Positions 55,621 through 63,994 of a DNA stretch of 64,000 bases are shown here, in pieces (positions within the stretch are counted from its first letter, which is position 1; each line of letters begins with the position of its first letter). The stretch is from Lachnoclostridium edouardi. GTDB lineage: Bacteria > Bacillota > Clostridia > Lachnospirales > Lachnospiraceae. The translations under genes and the position numbers were made by a program. The DNA lies in contig NZ_OESQ01000001.1 of NCBI RefSeq assembly GCF_900240245.1, positions 1,354,156 through 1,418,155 of the forward strand, written 5' to 3'. Below the pieces are notes generated by a model. The model saw only the letters and a list, made by a program, of their open reading frames with translations. It searched no databases and was not told where the DNA came from.

Positions 55621-57222
55621 CTAGATTCTCATACTGACAATACTGAACAATCTTACTGCGGCGTACACGTCGCTGCAGATTATGAGAAACAAAAGCTGCC
55701 TGTCATAGTTTTTTTTCAGCACCAGCCACTCATTTTTAAATGTGAGAAGAAATATAGGCAGAAGAGGCAGAAAATACCTTCCCTGAACGCCTAAAATCAC
55801 CCTGGAGCTGGCGGGAGTCCAGGCCACCAGCATGGAAAACATAGTTGCGCCTGCGCAGGCCAGAAATAAAAACCAGATCCACGCCCTTTTCCATCCCTTG
55901 ATATAAATTGTTTCATCCCCAGGCTTTTTTAACGCCATCACGACCAGGGCAAATGTCAGGAACAAAATAATAAAATAGGGCACGTCTAAAACCTGATCTA
56001 TATTTCCCAAATACGCCCCAAACATTGTTAAATGATAATACTGCAGCTGCCACACCAAGGTGTTGTAAAACATTTCAATCAGTTTTCCCGGGCTGTGAAG
56101 AAGGCCGCTGAAGGTAAATCCAGGTTCCTCGGCCCATCCAATATAATTTTCCGTGCCTCCTGTATACACCTGGATTGTCTGAAGGTTAATTAAAACCATA
56201 GCCGCCCCATACACGAAAAGCACTGCCGCAGCCGCAGCCGCCCACTGCTTTAAGCCTCCAAATTTTCTCACCGGAATCAGCAGACAGAATCCCATACAGA
56301 CAGCGTAAACCATTTTGCAGGGACCTACAATTCCCATGACTGCAGCCAGCAAAACCACATCCCTGATTCTTACATTTTTCCCGCTGTAAGCCAAATCCAG
56401 ACAAATAGCCGCAAAGTAAATGCTTATACATATAATCATAGCATCATAGGAAAATGACGCGGCCAGGTGGAGAGTCATAGGCAGAAGGCCTACTGCGCAC
56501 AGAATTTCCTTTCCAAACGGCATCCTTTTTACAGCCAGCCACATCACTGCAGTAAACATTAAAAGGTTAAACAGACGGCCTAAATATAAAAGGCCCAGGC
56601 CTCCTAAATTAAGGAGACGGCCTAAGGCAATACCGGCGCCAGGGGCCACATATGCAAGAGGGGTGGTGGCCACAGCTGTCTGCCCTGAAAGCACCGTCTG
56701 GTTATCCCCCGTTCCTTTTAAACCTCTTTTTTCAATTTCCCTGTAGGTTTTTTCCTCCAAAAATAATCCCAGGCCCTGTCCTGTTTCAGCCCCATCCTGG
56801 CTTCCCCCAGAGTTTTCTATAAATAAATCCTGGCTTCTTATATACACCCTTCCATTTTCATCTGTGGAAGGCTGCCCTAACATAGTGCTGGAAATTTTGT
56901 AAGCTGAAATATAATGGCGGATTTCATCAGGGGCTGATAAAGGCGGCAGCACAAAACAATATATCAGCCCCAGCAGAAGGCAGGCAGCTGCAAATATGGT
57001 TTCTATTTTAAATTTTGCCTTCCCTAAAAGCAGCCACCCTAAAGCAAAAACTGCGGCCAAACCTAACACAGCCAGAATCCCGTACCACCACGTTAAAAAT
57101 CCGTCCTGGCTTTCCAGGGCCCCGGCTTTTACCCCCTGGTAATGCCACAGAGCCAGCAAAAGCACTGCCCCTGTCCCCAGAGCCCAAAGAATTTTCTTTC
57201 CTTCTATCTCCCCCAGTTTCAT
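55621..57222 (-). CDS. DUF2142 polytopic membrane protein
   Basis: 533 residues, about twelve to thirteen membrane spans. It carries the DUF2142 patterns: FVLPPLSAPDEIRHYISAYKISS (an acidic-His motif in the first extracellular loop, near residues 90-115), the RLFNLLMF region, and a C-terminal VILGVQGRYFLPLLPIFLL. The family is GT-C-like and occurs in capsule and rhamnan loci, so a glycosyltransferase using undecaprenyl-phosphate sugars is likely. The ATG overlaps the DUF2304 stop (ATGA). Confidence 0.85.
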   Translation of the reverse strand: MKLGEIEGKKILWALGTGAVLLLALWHYQGVKAGALESQDGFLTWWYGILAVLGLAAVFALGWLLLGKAKFKIETIFAAACLLLGLIYCFVLPPLSAPDEIRHYISAYKISSTMLGQPSTDENGRVYIRSQDLFIENSGGSQDGAETGQGLGLFLEEKTYREIEKRGLKGTGDNQTVLSGQTAVATTPLAYVAPGAGIALGRLLNLGGLGLLYLGRLFNLLMFTAVMWLAVKRMPFGKEILCAVGLLPMTLHLAASFSYDAMIICISIYFAAICLDLAYSGKNVRIRDVVLLAAVMGIVGPCKMVYAVCMGFCLLIPVRKFGGLKQWAAAAAAVLFVYGAAMVLINLQTIQVYTGGTENYIGWAEEPGFTFSGLLHSPGKLIEMFYNTLVWQLQYYHLTMFGAYLGNIDQVLDVPYFIILFLTFALVVMALKKPGDETIYIKGWKRAWIWFLFLACAGATMFSMLVAWTPASSRVILGVQGRYFLPLLPIFLLTFKNEWLVLKKNYDRQLLFLIICSDVYAAVRLFSIVSMRI

Positions 57223-57644
57223 TTCCTGATCTCCTCTTTTTTCTCTGCCGCTTCCTTATTTTTTTCCCCACAAGACTTTTTTTCATCCCCGGATTTGCTT
57301 TCTGACCTTTCCTGGTCTAGAGCCACTCTCTGCACCAATTCTCTTAGCTTTGCCTCCAGCAGAGAAATCCTGATAGTCATGGAAAATACTTTTACCAGCA
57401 ACAGGAAAATCACAAAGAGGAATATAAAGTTGGAGGTGGAGTAAGTTCCCACCAAATTAGACAGCCACAAAGCAATGCCTGGAAACAGGCTGAAAATCAT
57501 CAGTATGGCTGACATAAACACCCAAAACAGAGAGTCCTCAATCTGTACCTTAGACTGGCGAATTTTGTGAATCATCAGCATCCCGGTGCCCAGAGAAGCT
57601 AAAATTAATACGATGCGAAGCATCACAGGAATCTGTAATCCCAT
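57219..57644 (-). CDS. DUF2304 small membrane protein
   Basis: 141 residues. Three membrane helices (about 5-24, 38-58, 68-92) with the family pattern KVQIEDSLFWVFMSAILMIFSLFPG, and a very polar Lys/Glu/Ser C-terminal tail (about 105-141). DUF2304 proteins occur with DPM-like glycosyltransferases and may help membrane glycosyltransferase complexes. Translationally coupled to both neighbours. Confidence 0.88.
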   Translation of the reverse strand: MGLQIPVMLRIVLILASLGTGMLMIHKIRQSKVQIEDSLFWVFMSAILMIFSLFPGIALWLSNLVGTYSTSNFIFLFVIFLLLVKVFSMTIRISLLEAKLRELVQRVALDQERSESKSGDEKKSCGEKNKEAAEKKEEIRK

Positions 57645-57645
57645 A

Positions 57646-58581
57646 TTATTTTTCCTCCTGCATCTTCCAATAATTTTTGTTCATGGCAAAACGTTTTACT
57701 AACCAGAAAGGCAGCTTTTCATACCGTTTTCCCAGCTGGTACCCTAAAAATTTAAATCCGCTGTTTATTACTAAACCTGGTATTAAATGAAACTTTTTCT
57801 TTCCCGCCAAAAATGCAGCCGTGCTTTTTACAAGGCGGACCCCCTCCCCCACAGAAGGCACTCCCTGAAATACCTCCGGGTGGTCTGCCTGGGACACTCC
57901 CAAATCAAAATTTCTGTGAAACTGCTGAAAACATGAGTAATTATGAGAATGAATCACCTTGGCCTTGGCCTCATATTGTACTGCATACCCTGCCTTTAAA
58001 GCTTTTGCGGCAAAAATCATATCTTCATTAAAAATTGTCCTGTTAATAAAGCCTCCCAGCTCTAAAAACTCTTTTCTTCTGTAAGCGCAGCACACATTGG
58101 AGGCAAAAAATGTTTTTATTCCCAGACGCGGCAGATCCTTTATGGTTTTTAACTGGCTTTTATCAGGATAATTAAACTGTCTTGTATATGCTTCCGCCAT
58201 CCTGCAGTCCTTTTCAGCCAACTGGCGCCCGTAAACCTCAATTACCTGCTCCCCGTCCGGACCCTGATTTTCAAAAGCCTTTACTAAAGCCTTTGTCAGC
58301 TTTCCGTCCGCCGGCATGGCATCGTCTGTCATACACAGGAAAATATCTGCCTGAGAATACGATGCTCCCAGATTCCTGGCCGCCCCGTGGTCAAATTCCT
58401 CTTTAGAAATATGATGCACTTGTAAAATAGGACAGGCCTCAAATTCTTCCTTCCAATATTTTTTTTCTGTATTAATTACAATAATCTTTCTAACAGGAAG
58501 CTCCTGTTTTTCCAACCTTTTTAACATCTCCCTAAACTTAGGCCCCGGCTTATAAGAAGGTATAATCACATCTATAGTCAC
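57646..58581 (-). CDS. Glycosyltransferase family 2, rhamnosyltransferase-like
   Basis: 311 residues. GT-A domain with VIIPSYKPGPKFREMLKRLEKQ, FDHGAARNLGASYSQADIFLCMTDDAMP (RN and DD motifs typical of rhamnosyltransferases), FASNVCCAYRRKEFLELGGF, NEDMIFAAKALKAGY and VIHSHNYS. No clear membrane segment. It may use dTDP-L-rhamnose, which fits rfbC in the locus. Its ATG overlaps the wzx stop by 4 bp. Confidence 0.9.
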   Translation of the reverse strand: MTIDVIIPSYKPGPKFREMLKRLEKQELPVRKIIVINTEKKYWKEEFEACPILQVHHISKEEFDHGAARNLGASYSQADIFLCMTDDAMPADGKLTKALVKAFENQGPDGEQVIEVYGRQLAEKDCRMAEAYTRQFNYPDKSQLKTIKDLPRLGIKTFFASNVCCAYRRKEFLELGGFINRTIFNEDMIFAAKALKAGYAVQYEAKAKVIHSHNYSCFQQFHRNFDLGVSQADHPEVFQGVPSVGEGVRLVKSTAAFLAGKKKFHLIPGLVINSGFKFLGYQLGKRYEKLPFWLVKRFAMNKNYWKMQEEK

Positions 58582-59888
58582 AGCGCTTCCTCCTTTGCTT
58601 TATTTAACAATATAAGCTGACACACAGTAAATCCTGCGGCCAGGCCTGCCATAAGAAGTAAATAGCTTAGGGCGGCCCCTGTAATTCCCATGCCTCCCAC
58701 TAAAGTGAAGGAAAGCACGGCTCCCACTGCGGCCCCCAAAAAATAAATCCAAAAAATCAGATTTTGTTTTCTCATTATCACCAGCAGGTAATAGGACAGA
58801 TTAGCCAGGGCATAAAGGCCCCCTCCTATAATTATCATAGTAAAGGGCAGGCTGAATCTAACCAGCATACCTTTATAATGTTCTCCCAGCAAAAGCTCCA
58901 TAATCCCTAAGGCCCACGGCCCTAAAACAATGGCAAGGATTCCTGCCAGTACAGTGAGACCTGCAATCACTCCTCCGATTTTCCTGCTGATTTTAGTAAA
59001 TTCCTTATAATTTTTCTCATTCCAGCAGTCTGTTAATCTGGTGAGAAAGGGACGGATAATAAAGTTAGCCACCAAATAAATAACAGAGGTAGGCATAAAA
59101 ATAATATTAAAATATCCGTTCATGGCATCGTTCATTTTATAATCAATGGCATATTTTGCTGCGGAGAAAACGAAAAAATCTAAAAATACAGATAAAAATA
59201 AAAGATCTGTGTTTAAAAACAGGGATTTCGTTTTTTCTTTTCTCACATTATAATCTACAGACGGCAGAATCCCCGCCTTCATTACAGATAAGTTAAATAA
59301 TACTACTCCCGCCGCCTGAGCCGCCACAGCTGCGCCGCAGGCAAATGTAAGGCTTTTTCCAATCTGAAAGCTGATGAGAAAGCATGTTACTGACAATATG
59401 GTTCGGAATGTATTGGACTTTCCTGTTAAATAAAGACAGCTCTGGCGCTGAAATTCCGACTCATACACATCTGCAAAACCGTCTATTACTTTATACACTA
59501 CTAATAAAAACAGGATTACTGCTTTTCTTGGACTGTAAGGCCCTAAGACAGTCATACCTGTCAAATATAAGGCGCCTATTAAAATAGCCAGCCCTACGGT
59601 GAAAAAGCGCAGGTTCAGATAATCTCCAAAGGAATATTCCTTTTTTCCGTCTGTAATCTGAAAAGGGCGTATTCCAAAATACGCCACAATAAATAGCTGC
59701 TGCCCCAGAGCAGAAAAACCTAATGAAAAAATTCCTCCGTCGTCCTCCCCTGCCAGACGCATCACCACAAAAGCCAGAACCATAGAGGCAGCCGCGTATA
59801 CGCCGCTTCCCAGAATATTCCAGATCACATCTGCCTTCTGCCGATTGTTCCCTTTATATAATAAAAACTTTTTTGCAAACCAGACCAT
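58578..59888 (-). CDS. wzx: Oligosaccharide flippase family protein (Wzx-like)
   Basis: 436 residues, twelve to thirteen predicted membrane spans, MATE/MOP-superfamily pattern with the N-terminal NILGSGVYAAASMVLAFVVMRLAGEDDGGIFSLGFSALGQ. It would flip undecaprenyl-linked oligosaccharides. Having it in the same locus as an ABC exporter is unusual, because one glycan normally uses one of the two routes. Start ATG shares one base with the stop of the upstream glycosyltransferase? In fact it starts at 59888, the last base of that gene (TAATG). Confidence 0.85.
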   Translation of the reverse strand: MVWFAKKFLLYKGNNRQKADVIWNILGSGVYAAASMVLAFVVMRLAGEDDGGIFSLGFSALGQQLFIVAYFGIRPFQITDGKKEYSFGDYLNLRFFTVGLAILIGALYLTGMTVLGPYSPRKAVILFLLVVYKVIDGFADVYESEFQRQSCLYLTGKSNTFRTILSVTCFLISFQIGKSLTFACGAAVAAQAAGVVLFNLSVMKAGILPSVDYNVRKEKTKSLFLNTDLLFLSVFLDFFVFSAAKYAIDYKMNDAMNGYFNIIFMPTSVIYLVANFIIRPFLTRLTDCWNEKNYKEFTKISRKIGGVIAGLTVLAGILAIVLGPWALGIMELLLGEHYKGMLVRFSLPFTMIIIGGGLYALANLSYYLLVIMRKQNLIFWIYFLGAAVGAVLSFTLVGGMGITGAALSYLLLMAGLAAGFTVCQLILLNKAKEEAL

Positions 59889-60583
59889 TATCGTCTCCTT
59901 TGGCGGAAATTCTGGATAATTAAAATAGAAGCCAGCATACGGATCATGTACTTCATGGCCACCACAGGCTTTAAGTAGCTTTCCCCTTCCTTCCGCTGGT
60001 CAATCTTTACCTGAACCTCCCCAATTCTGGCCCCCTGCTTTAAAAGAAAGGACACTGTATCCGGCTCCGGCCCATAATTAATATTGTAGGCGAATTCCTG
60101 AATCATTTCCCTGTCAAACATCCGCATTCCAGATGTGGGGTCTGTTATTTTAACCCCTGTAGTAAGGCGGATGGCTAAAGAAATCATACGGCTGCCTATC
60201 ATTCGCATAGAATTATCCTTTTTTTCATTGAGAAAACGGGAACCGATTACAATATTGTAGCCTTCCTTAATTTTCTCTCTCATAGGCAATACAAACTCCG
60301 GCCTGTGCTGACCGTCCCCGTCAAACTGAACAGCATATGAATATCCCTTTTCATATGCATATTTCATCCCTGTCTGAAAACAGCCGGCTAACCCTAAATT
60401 AACCGGCAGCTTTATTAAGTGGTAGCCCTTGCTTTCACAAATCTCCGGCGTTCTGTCTGTGGAGCCATCGCTGATCACCACATAATCCAGCTCCGGGTGA
60501 TTCATAATCAGATTGTCCACTACATGCTCAATATTTTTTTCCTCATTAAATGCAGGGATAATCAATAGTACTTTGTCCTTCAA
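59888..60583 (-). CDS. Glycosyltransferase family 2, DPM1/DPG-synthase-like (TTG start)
   Basis: 231 residues beginning at TTG 60581-60583 (MKDKVLLIIPAFNEEKN). GGAGG lies 10 nt upstream, inside the end of the degT gene, and no ATG or GTG fits before the first motif; extending further would overlap degT by 157 bp. Motifs: IPAFNEEKNIEHVV, ISDGSTDRTPEI, QFDGDGQHRPEF (DxD), MRMFDREM. A C-terminal patch (YMIRMLASILIIQNFRQRRR) may lie on the membrane. Likely charges a polyprenyl phosphate or adds the first sugar. Confidence 0.88.
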   Translation of the reverse strand: MKDKVLLIIPAFNEEKNIEHVVDNLIMNHPELDYVVISDGSTDRTPEICESKGYHLIKLPVNLGLAGCFQTGMKYAYEKGYSYAVQFDGDGQHRPEFVLPMREKIKEGYNIVIGSRFLNEKKDNSMRMIGSRMISLAIRLTTGVKITDPTSGMRMFDREMIQEFAYNINYGPEPDTVSFLLKQGARIGEVQVKIDQRKEGESYLKPVVAMKYMIRMLASILIIQNFRQRRR

Positions 60584-60588
60584 GATTT

Positions 60589-61692
60589 TCAGTCCTCCAA
60601 AATAATACGGCAGATTCGCTCTACAGTCTCCTGATCCAGATCTGCGTATAAAGGCAAGGTTAAAATGCCCTGGGACACTTTCTTTGCCACCGGCGTATCC
60701 TCTGGATGATACATGCTGCTGTAGCACTGGTAAGCATTTACACAAGGGTAAAAATATTTTCTCGGCGTAATATTGTGCTCCTTTAAACGGGCGTACACTT
60801 GATCTCTATTTAACCTGTACCCGTCAAATAACACCGGCATGTATGTATAGCTGTAGGCTATATTTTCCTGCTCCTTAACAAGGCGGATTCCCTTTATTCC
60901 TTCTAAACGCCCTCTGTACAGTTCTGTCAGTTTCTTTCTCTTTTCTATGTTCTGCCTAATATATTTTAAATTGCAAAGGCCCATGGCAGCCTGAAATTCA
61001 TTCATTTTGCCGTTGCCTCCCACAAACTCTACAGACTCTTCTCCTGTAATCCCAAAATTCTTCAGCTGATACAGCCTGTCCTTCAGCTCAGGGTCCTTAA
61101 ATACAACGGCTCCCCCCTCTATGGTATTAAAAACCTTTGTGGCGTGAAAGCTGAACATTGAGGCGTCTCCCAGGCTGCCTACTCCTGCGCCGTCAATCTC
61201 CTCCCCAAATGCATGGGCGGCGTCATAAATAACCTTTAAGCCGTACTTATCCGCAATTTTCTGAATTTTTTCCCAATTACATATATTTCCGTACACATGA
61301 ACCGGCACAATGGCGCAGGTCTTAGGAGTAATCAGACTTTCAATCTTATTTTCATCTATGGTATAATCCTCAGGCTTAATATCGCAGAATACTGGTTTTA
61401 AACCATTTCTGACTATAGCGTGAGTAGTTGAAGCAAAGGTAAACGGCGTTGTAATTACTTCCCCCTCCAGCTCAAAGGCCTGTATAGCCATCTCCAGGGC
61501 GGTATGGCCATTGACAAACAGCTCCAGATTCTCCGCTTTCATAAAATCCCTCAGCTTTTCTTTCAGCTTTTCGTGAAATTCCCCCATGTTGGTCAGCCAT
61601 GCCGACTCCCAAATCGGCTTCAGCATCTCCATATATTCCTCATAGGGAGGAAGAGAAGATCTGGTAACCAGAACCGGTTTTTCATTTTTCAT
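60589..61692 (-). CDS. DegT/DnrJ/EryC1/StrS family aminotransferase
   Basis: 367 residues, fold-type I PLP enzyme. The catalytic lysine is present in FSFHATKVFNTIEGGA (contrast with RfbH, which has His), with FVNGHTALEMAIQAFEL for PLP phosphate binding and VIYDAAHAFGE for the ring-stacking/Asp contact. It transfers an amino group to a keto-deoxysugar nucleotide, similar to FdtB/QdtB or WecE types. Its substrate is not set by the locus, since no dTDP-4-keto-sugar isomerase is seen. First gene of the upper glycan operon. Confidence 0.9.
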   Translation of the reverse strand: MKNEKPVLVTRSSLPPYEEYMEMLKPIWESAWLTNMGEFHEKLKEKLRDFMKAENLELFVNGHTALEMAIQAFELEGEVITTPFTFASTTHAIVRNGLKPVFCDIKPEDYTIDENKIESLITPKTCAIVPVHVYGNICNWEKIQKIADKYGLKVIYDAAHAFGEEIDGAGVGSLGDASMFSFHATKVFNTIEGGAVVFKDPELKDRLYQLKNFGITGEESVEFVGGNGKMNEFQAAMGLCNLKYIRQNIEKRKKLTELYRGRLEGIKGIRLVKEQENIAYSYTYMPVLFDGYRLNRDQVYARLKEHNITPRKYFYPCVNAYQCYSSMYHPEDTPVAKKVSQGILTLPLYADLDQETVERICRIILED

Positions 61693-61799
61693 CTTTCTAT
61701 TACCTTCTTCTTACATATTGTTGTCATTTTTTTTACAATTTTAAGATACAAGGTGGAAAAAACAATTCATCTATGGCATTTTTCCCACATCTGTGTTAG

Positions 61800-61829
61800 A
61801 TTATAGCATATATGATATTTTTTGTACAA
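61800..61829 (-). promoter_or_regulatory. Promoter of the upper glycan operon (degT onwards)
   Basis: Minus strand TTGTAC (61824-61829), 18-nt spacer, TATAAT (61800-61805), about 110 bp before degT. Genes down to ygjP follow with short gaps or overlaps, so this may drive 60 to 53.5 kb. Confidence 0.6.
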
Positions 61830-61855
61830 CTAAGATTTAGGAGGTTTACACCACT

Positions 61856-63289
61856 ATGCACAGATTATTAAAGCATACTGCAGCAGCGCTTCTGGCAGCT
61901 TCGCTGGTGTTCGGTCAGGCTTTTGCAGCATTGGCTGATGAGGAAGTTATGGGCCCAGGCGCTTTTATAACAGAGGACGGTTCCTCCACTGCTCCTCAGG
62001 AGACAGACAGTTCTGCAGACCAGGGTGATACTGGTTCTCAGCAGACAGAAGGACAGACTGCTGATACTTCTCAGCAGGAAACTCAAAGTGAGCAGCAAAC
62101 TGCCCAGGAGGAGATTCCTCAGGAGGTAGTACAAGCAAATACGCCATATACTCAGGCACAGGTTTACCGTCACGATAATGTGTGGAGCGACCCTGTAGTA
62201 GGGGACGGTGTGATTACAGCAGGCGACGCAGGATTTCGTTCTGCATGTATTTATTTAAATAATATTGTGGGGGATATTTATTACCGTACCTTTACCAGCT
62301 CTTACGGGTGGACCCCATGGGCTATGAACGGCGGACATACCTTAGTGTTCGGAGAGGGAACTGAGGTGGAAGCCATTCAGATTAAACTGGTGGGCTTTGC
62401 AGGAAATCGTTTTTCTATTTATTACTCCACCACTCTTTCTGACGGCACCCAGCTGGACTGGACAAAAGACGGCGGCACTTCAGGCACCATGGGACAGGGC
62501 AAATCTATCCGCACCCTTCGCCTGGCGCTTTGGGGAAAAGAGGGGGAGGCATTCCCTTATTCTACAGAACGTCCTTTAGATTCCGCCGCTTATGACGGCG
62601 TCATCACAGGTGAGGGCGTGGCTACATATTCCAACGGCAACGGCGCTCCTTTCACCGGATGGGGATGGAATTACAGAGACCGTTACTATTTTGTAGACAA
62701 TCAGGCTGTCACCGGATGGCAGTATATTGACGGATATAAATACTACTTTGACGAGACAGGAAAGCTGGTAACAGACTTAGAGCCATTAATCGGCACAAGC
62801 GTTCCATTCCTGATTAAGATCAACAAAGAGATGAATACTACTACTGTTTATGCTCAGGACGGGGCCAACGGATTTATTATTCCTGTAAAAACCTTCCTGT
62901 GCTCTGCAGGCGACGATACGCCATTAGGCACTTATCAAACTCCTGCCAAATACCGCTGGCATTTAATGATCAACGACGTTTACTGTCAGTATCTCACCAG
63001 AATCACAGGCAGCTTCCTGATGCATTCTCTGATTTACGACAGACCTGACCCATATACGATGTGGCCGGAGACATACAATTATCTGGGCGTTGCCCGTTCC
63101 GCCGGCTGTATCCGCTTTAAAACAGAGGACGCCAAGTGGATTTATGACAACTGCAGCTTAGGGACTACTGTAGAAATCTACAATTCTTCTGTACCCGGCC
63201 CTTACGAAAGACCGGCCATTGAGCAGATTATTTCCATGGATCAGCATTATGATCCTACAGATCCTAATTTGCCTGAAAATCAGGGATAA
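61856..63289 (+). CDS. L,D-transpeptidase with ChW repeats and cell-wall-binding repeat
   Basis: 477 residues, exported. Signal peptide about 1-27 (ALA before DEE). A Gln/Thr/Ser/Glu-rich low-complexity linker spans about 30-95. Residues about 130-235 look like two ChW (clostridial hydrophobic Trp) repeats: YRTFTSSYGWTPWAMNGG...VEAIQIKL and FSIYYSTTLSDGTQLDW...IRTLRLAL. About 262-300 is a choline-binding-like repeat (TGWQYIDGYKYYFDETGKL). The YkuD catalytic domain (about 312-440) has His390 and SAGCIRF with Ser415/Cys418. It makes 3-3 peptidoglycan cross-links or attaches proteins. Ribosome binding site TTAGGAGGT. Confidence 0.93.
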   Translation: MHRLLKHTAAALLAASLVFGQAFAALADEEVMGPGAFITEDGSSTAPQETDSSADQGDTGSQQTEGQTADTSQQETQSEQQTAQEEIPQEVVQANTPYTQAQVYRHDNVWSDPVVGDGVITAGDAGFRSACIYLNNIVGDIYYRTFTSSYGWTPWAMNGGHTLVFGEGTEVEAIQIKLVGFAGNRFSIYYSTTLSDGTQLDWTKDGGTSGTMGQGKSIRTLRLALWGKEGEAFPYSTERPLDSAAYDGVITGEGVATYSNGNGAPFTGWGWNYRDRYYFVDNQAVTGWQYIDGYKYYFDETGKLVTDLEPLIGTSVPFLIKINKEMNTTTVYAQDGANGFIIPVKTFLCSAGDDTPLGTYQTPAKYRWHLMINDVYCQYLTRITGSFLMHSLIYDRPDPYTMWPETYNYLGVARSAGCIRFKTEDAKWIYDNCSLGTTVEIYNSSVPGPYERPAIEQIISMDQHYDPTDPNLPENQG

Positions 63290-63313
63290 AGTAAAGGGTT
63301 ATTGTTAAATAAT

Positions 63314-63444
63314 CAAGACCACCGGCTAAGCCGGTGGCTTGCTTTGACCCTATAAGGGTCTGTTACCGGCACTGGAGTCTAAAGACTCACCGAAATAGGT
63401 TCGCCAAGCGCAACATCATTTACCTACTAAGCCCTAAAGGGCTT
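63314..63444. other. Array of four hairpins on the downstream side of tnpA
   Basis: Hairpin 1 63314-63341 (CAAG plus CCACCGGCT/AGCCGGTGG, 13 bp with a one-base bulge); hairpin 2 63346-63360 (GACCCT/AGGGTC); hairpin 3 63375-63388 (GAGTCT/AGACTC); hairpin 4 63429-63444 (AAGCCCT/AGGGCTT). Loops are 1-3 nt. Between 3 and 4 is the subterminal repeat. IS608-type ends usually need only one hairpin, so the extra ones may form a structured RNA or regulate tnpA. Confidence 0.7.
63398..63412. repeat. Subterminal inverted repeat, tnpA downstream side
   Basis: GGTTCGCCAAGCGCA; its reverse complement matches 63943-63957 at 14 of 15 bases. Confidence 0.7.
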
Positions 63445-63447
63445 ATT

Positions 63448-63918
63448 TTATTTGTTTGCTTTTACTGGCTCATCCGTAAACGGGTCAATATACTCTTTCA
63501 GTGTCATCTGATCATATTCCAAATCTTCTTGTAACTGATTTGCTATATATTCCTGTATTTTCTTTGCATTTTTCCCTACCGTATCTACATAATATCCTCG
63601 ACACCAAAAATGTCTATTTCCATATTTATATTTCAAATTTGTATGTCTTTCAAATATCATAAGTGTACTTTTTCCTTTCAAATACCCTACAAAATACGAT
63701 ACGCTAATGCTTGGCGGAATTTCTACTAGCATATGTACATGATCTGGACATATCTCTGCTTCTACAATTTTTACACCTTTTCTTTTGCATAACATACTTA
63801 AAATATTTGCTATATCCTGTTTTATTTTTCCGTATGCTATTTTTCTCCTATATTTTGGTGCAAATACAATATGATACTTACAATTCCATTTTGTATGTGA
63901 TAAACTGTTACTATCCAT
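63448..63918 (-). CDS. tnpA: IS200/IS605 family transposase TnpA (HUH, single Tyr)
   Basis: 156 residues, complete. Y1 transposase with KYHIVFAPKYRRKI near the N-terminus, the HUH motif HVHMLVEIP (about 61-69), WCRGYYVDTVGKN, and the catalytic tyrosine in IQEYIANQLQEDLE (about 123-136). Such enzymes move single-stranded DNA using hairpins at each end. Ribosome binding site AAAGGAGG is 7 nt before ATG. The C-terminal tail (FTDEPVKANK) is short. Not adjacent to tnpB. Confidence 0.95.
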   Translation of the reverse strand: MDSNSLSHTKWNCKYHIVFAPKYRRKIAYGKIKQDIANILSMLCKRKGVKIVEAEICPDHVHMLVEIPPSISVSYFVGYLKGKSTLMIFERHTNLKYKYGNRHFWCRGYYVDTVGKNAKKIQEYIANQLQEDLEYDQMTLKEYIDPFTDEPVKANK

Positions 63919-63937
63919 ATGGATACCTCCTTTGTTT

Positions 63938-63967
63938 ATTAATGCGGTTGGCGAACCTTACATTAAT
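63938..63967 (-). other. Hairpin on the upstream side of tnpA
   Basis: ATTAATG (63938-63944) pairs with CATTAAT (63961-63967), enclosing GGTT/AACC. It lies between the tnpA promoter and ribosome binding site; it is the likely end-recognition hairpin. Confidence 0.65.
63943..63957. repeat. Subterminal inverted repeat, tnpA upstream side
   Basis: TGCGGTTGGCGAACC; reverse complement of 63398-63412 with one mismatch. It is contained in the hairpin at 63938-63967. Confidence 0.7.
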
Positions 63968-63994
63968 TATAACACTGGAGGTTTTTTGCTGTAA
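63966..63994 (-). promoter_or_regulatory. Promoter of tnpA
   Basis: Minus strand TTACAG (63989-63994), 17-nt spacer, TATAAT (63966-63971). The -10 overlaps the base of the adjacent hairpin, so hairpin extrusion could affect transcription. Confidence 0.55.

Noticed and set aside
60589..60745. Longer version of the glycosyltransferase at 59888 starting at an ATG inside degT
   Set aside because: Would overlap degT by 157 bp with a non-family N-terminus; TTG at 60583 with GGAGG fits better.
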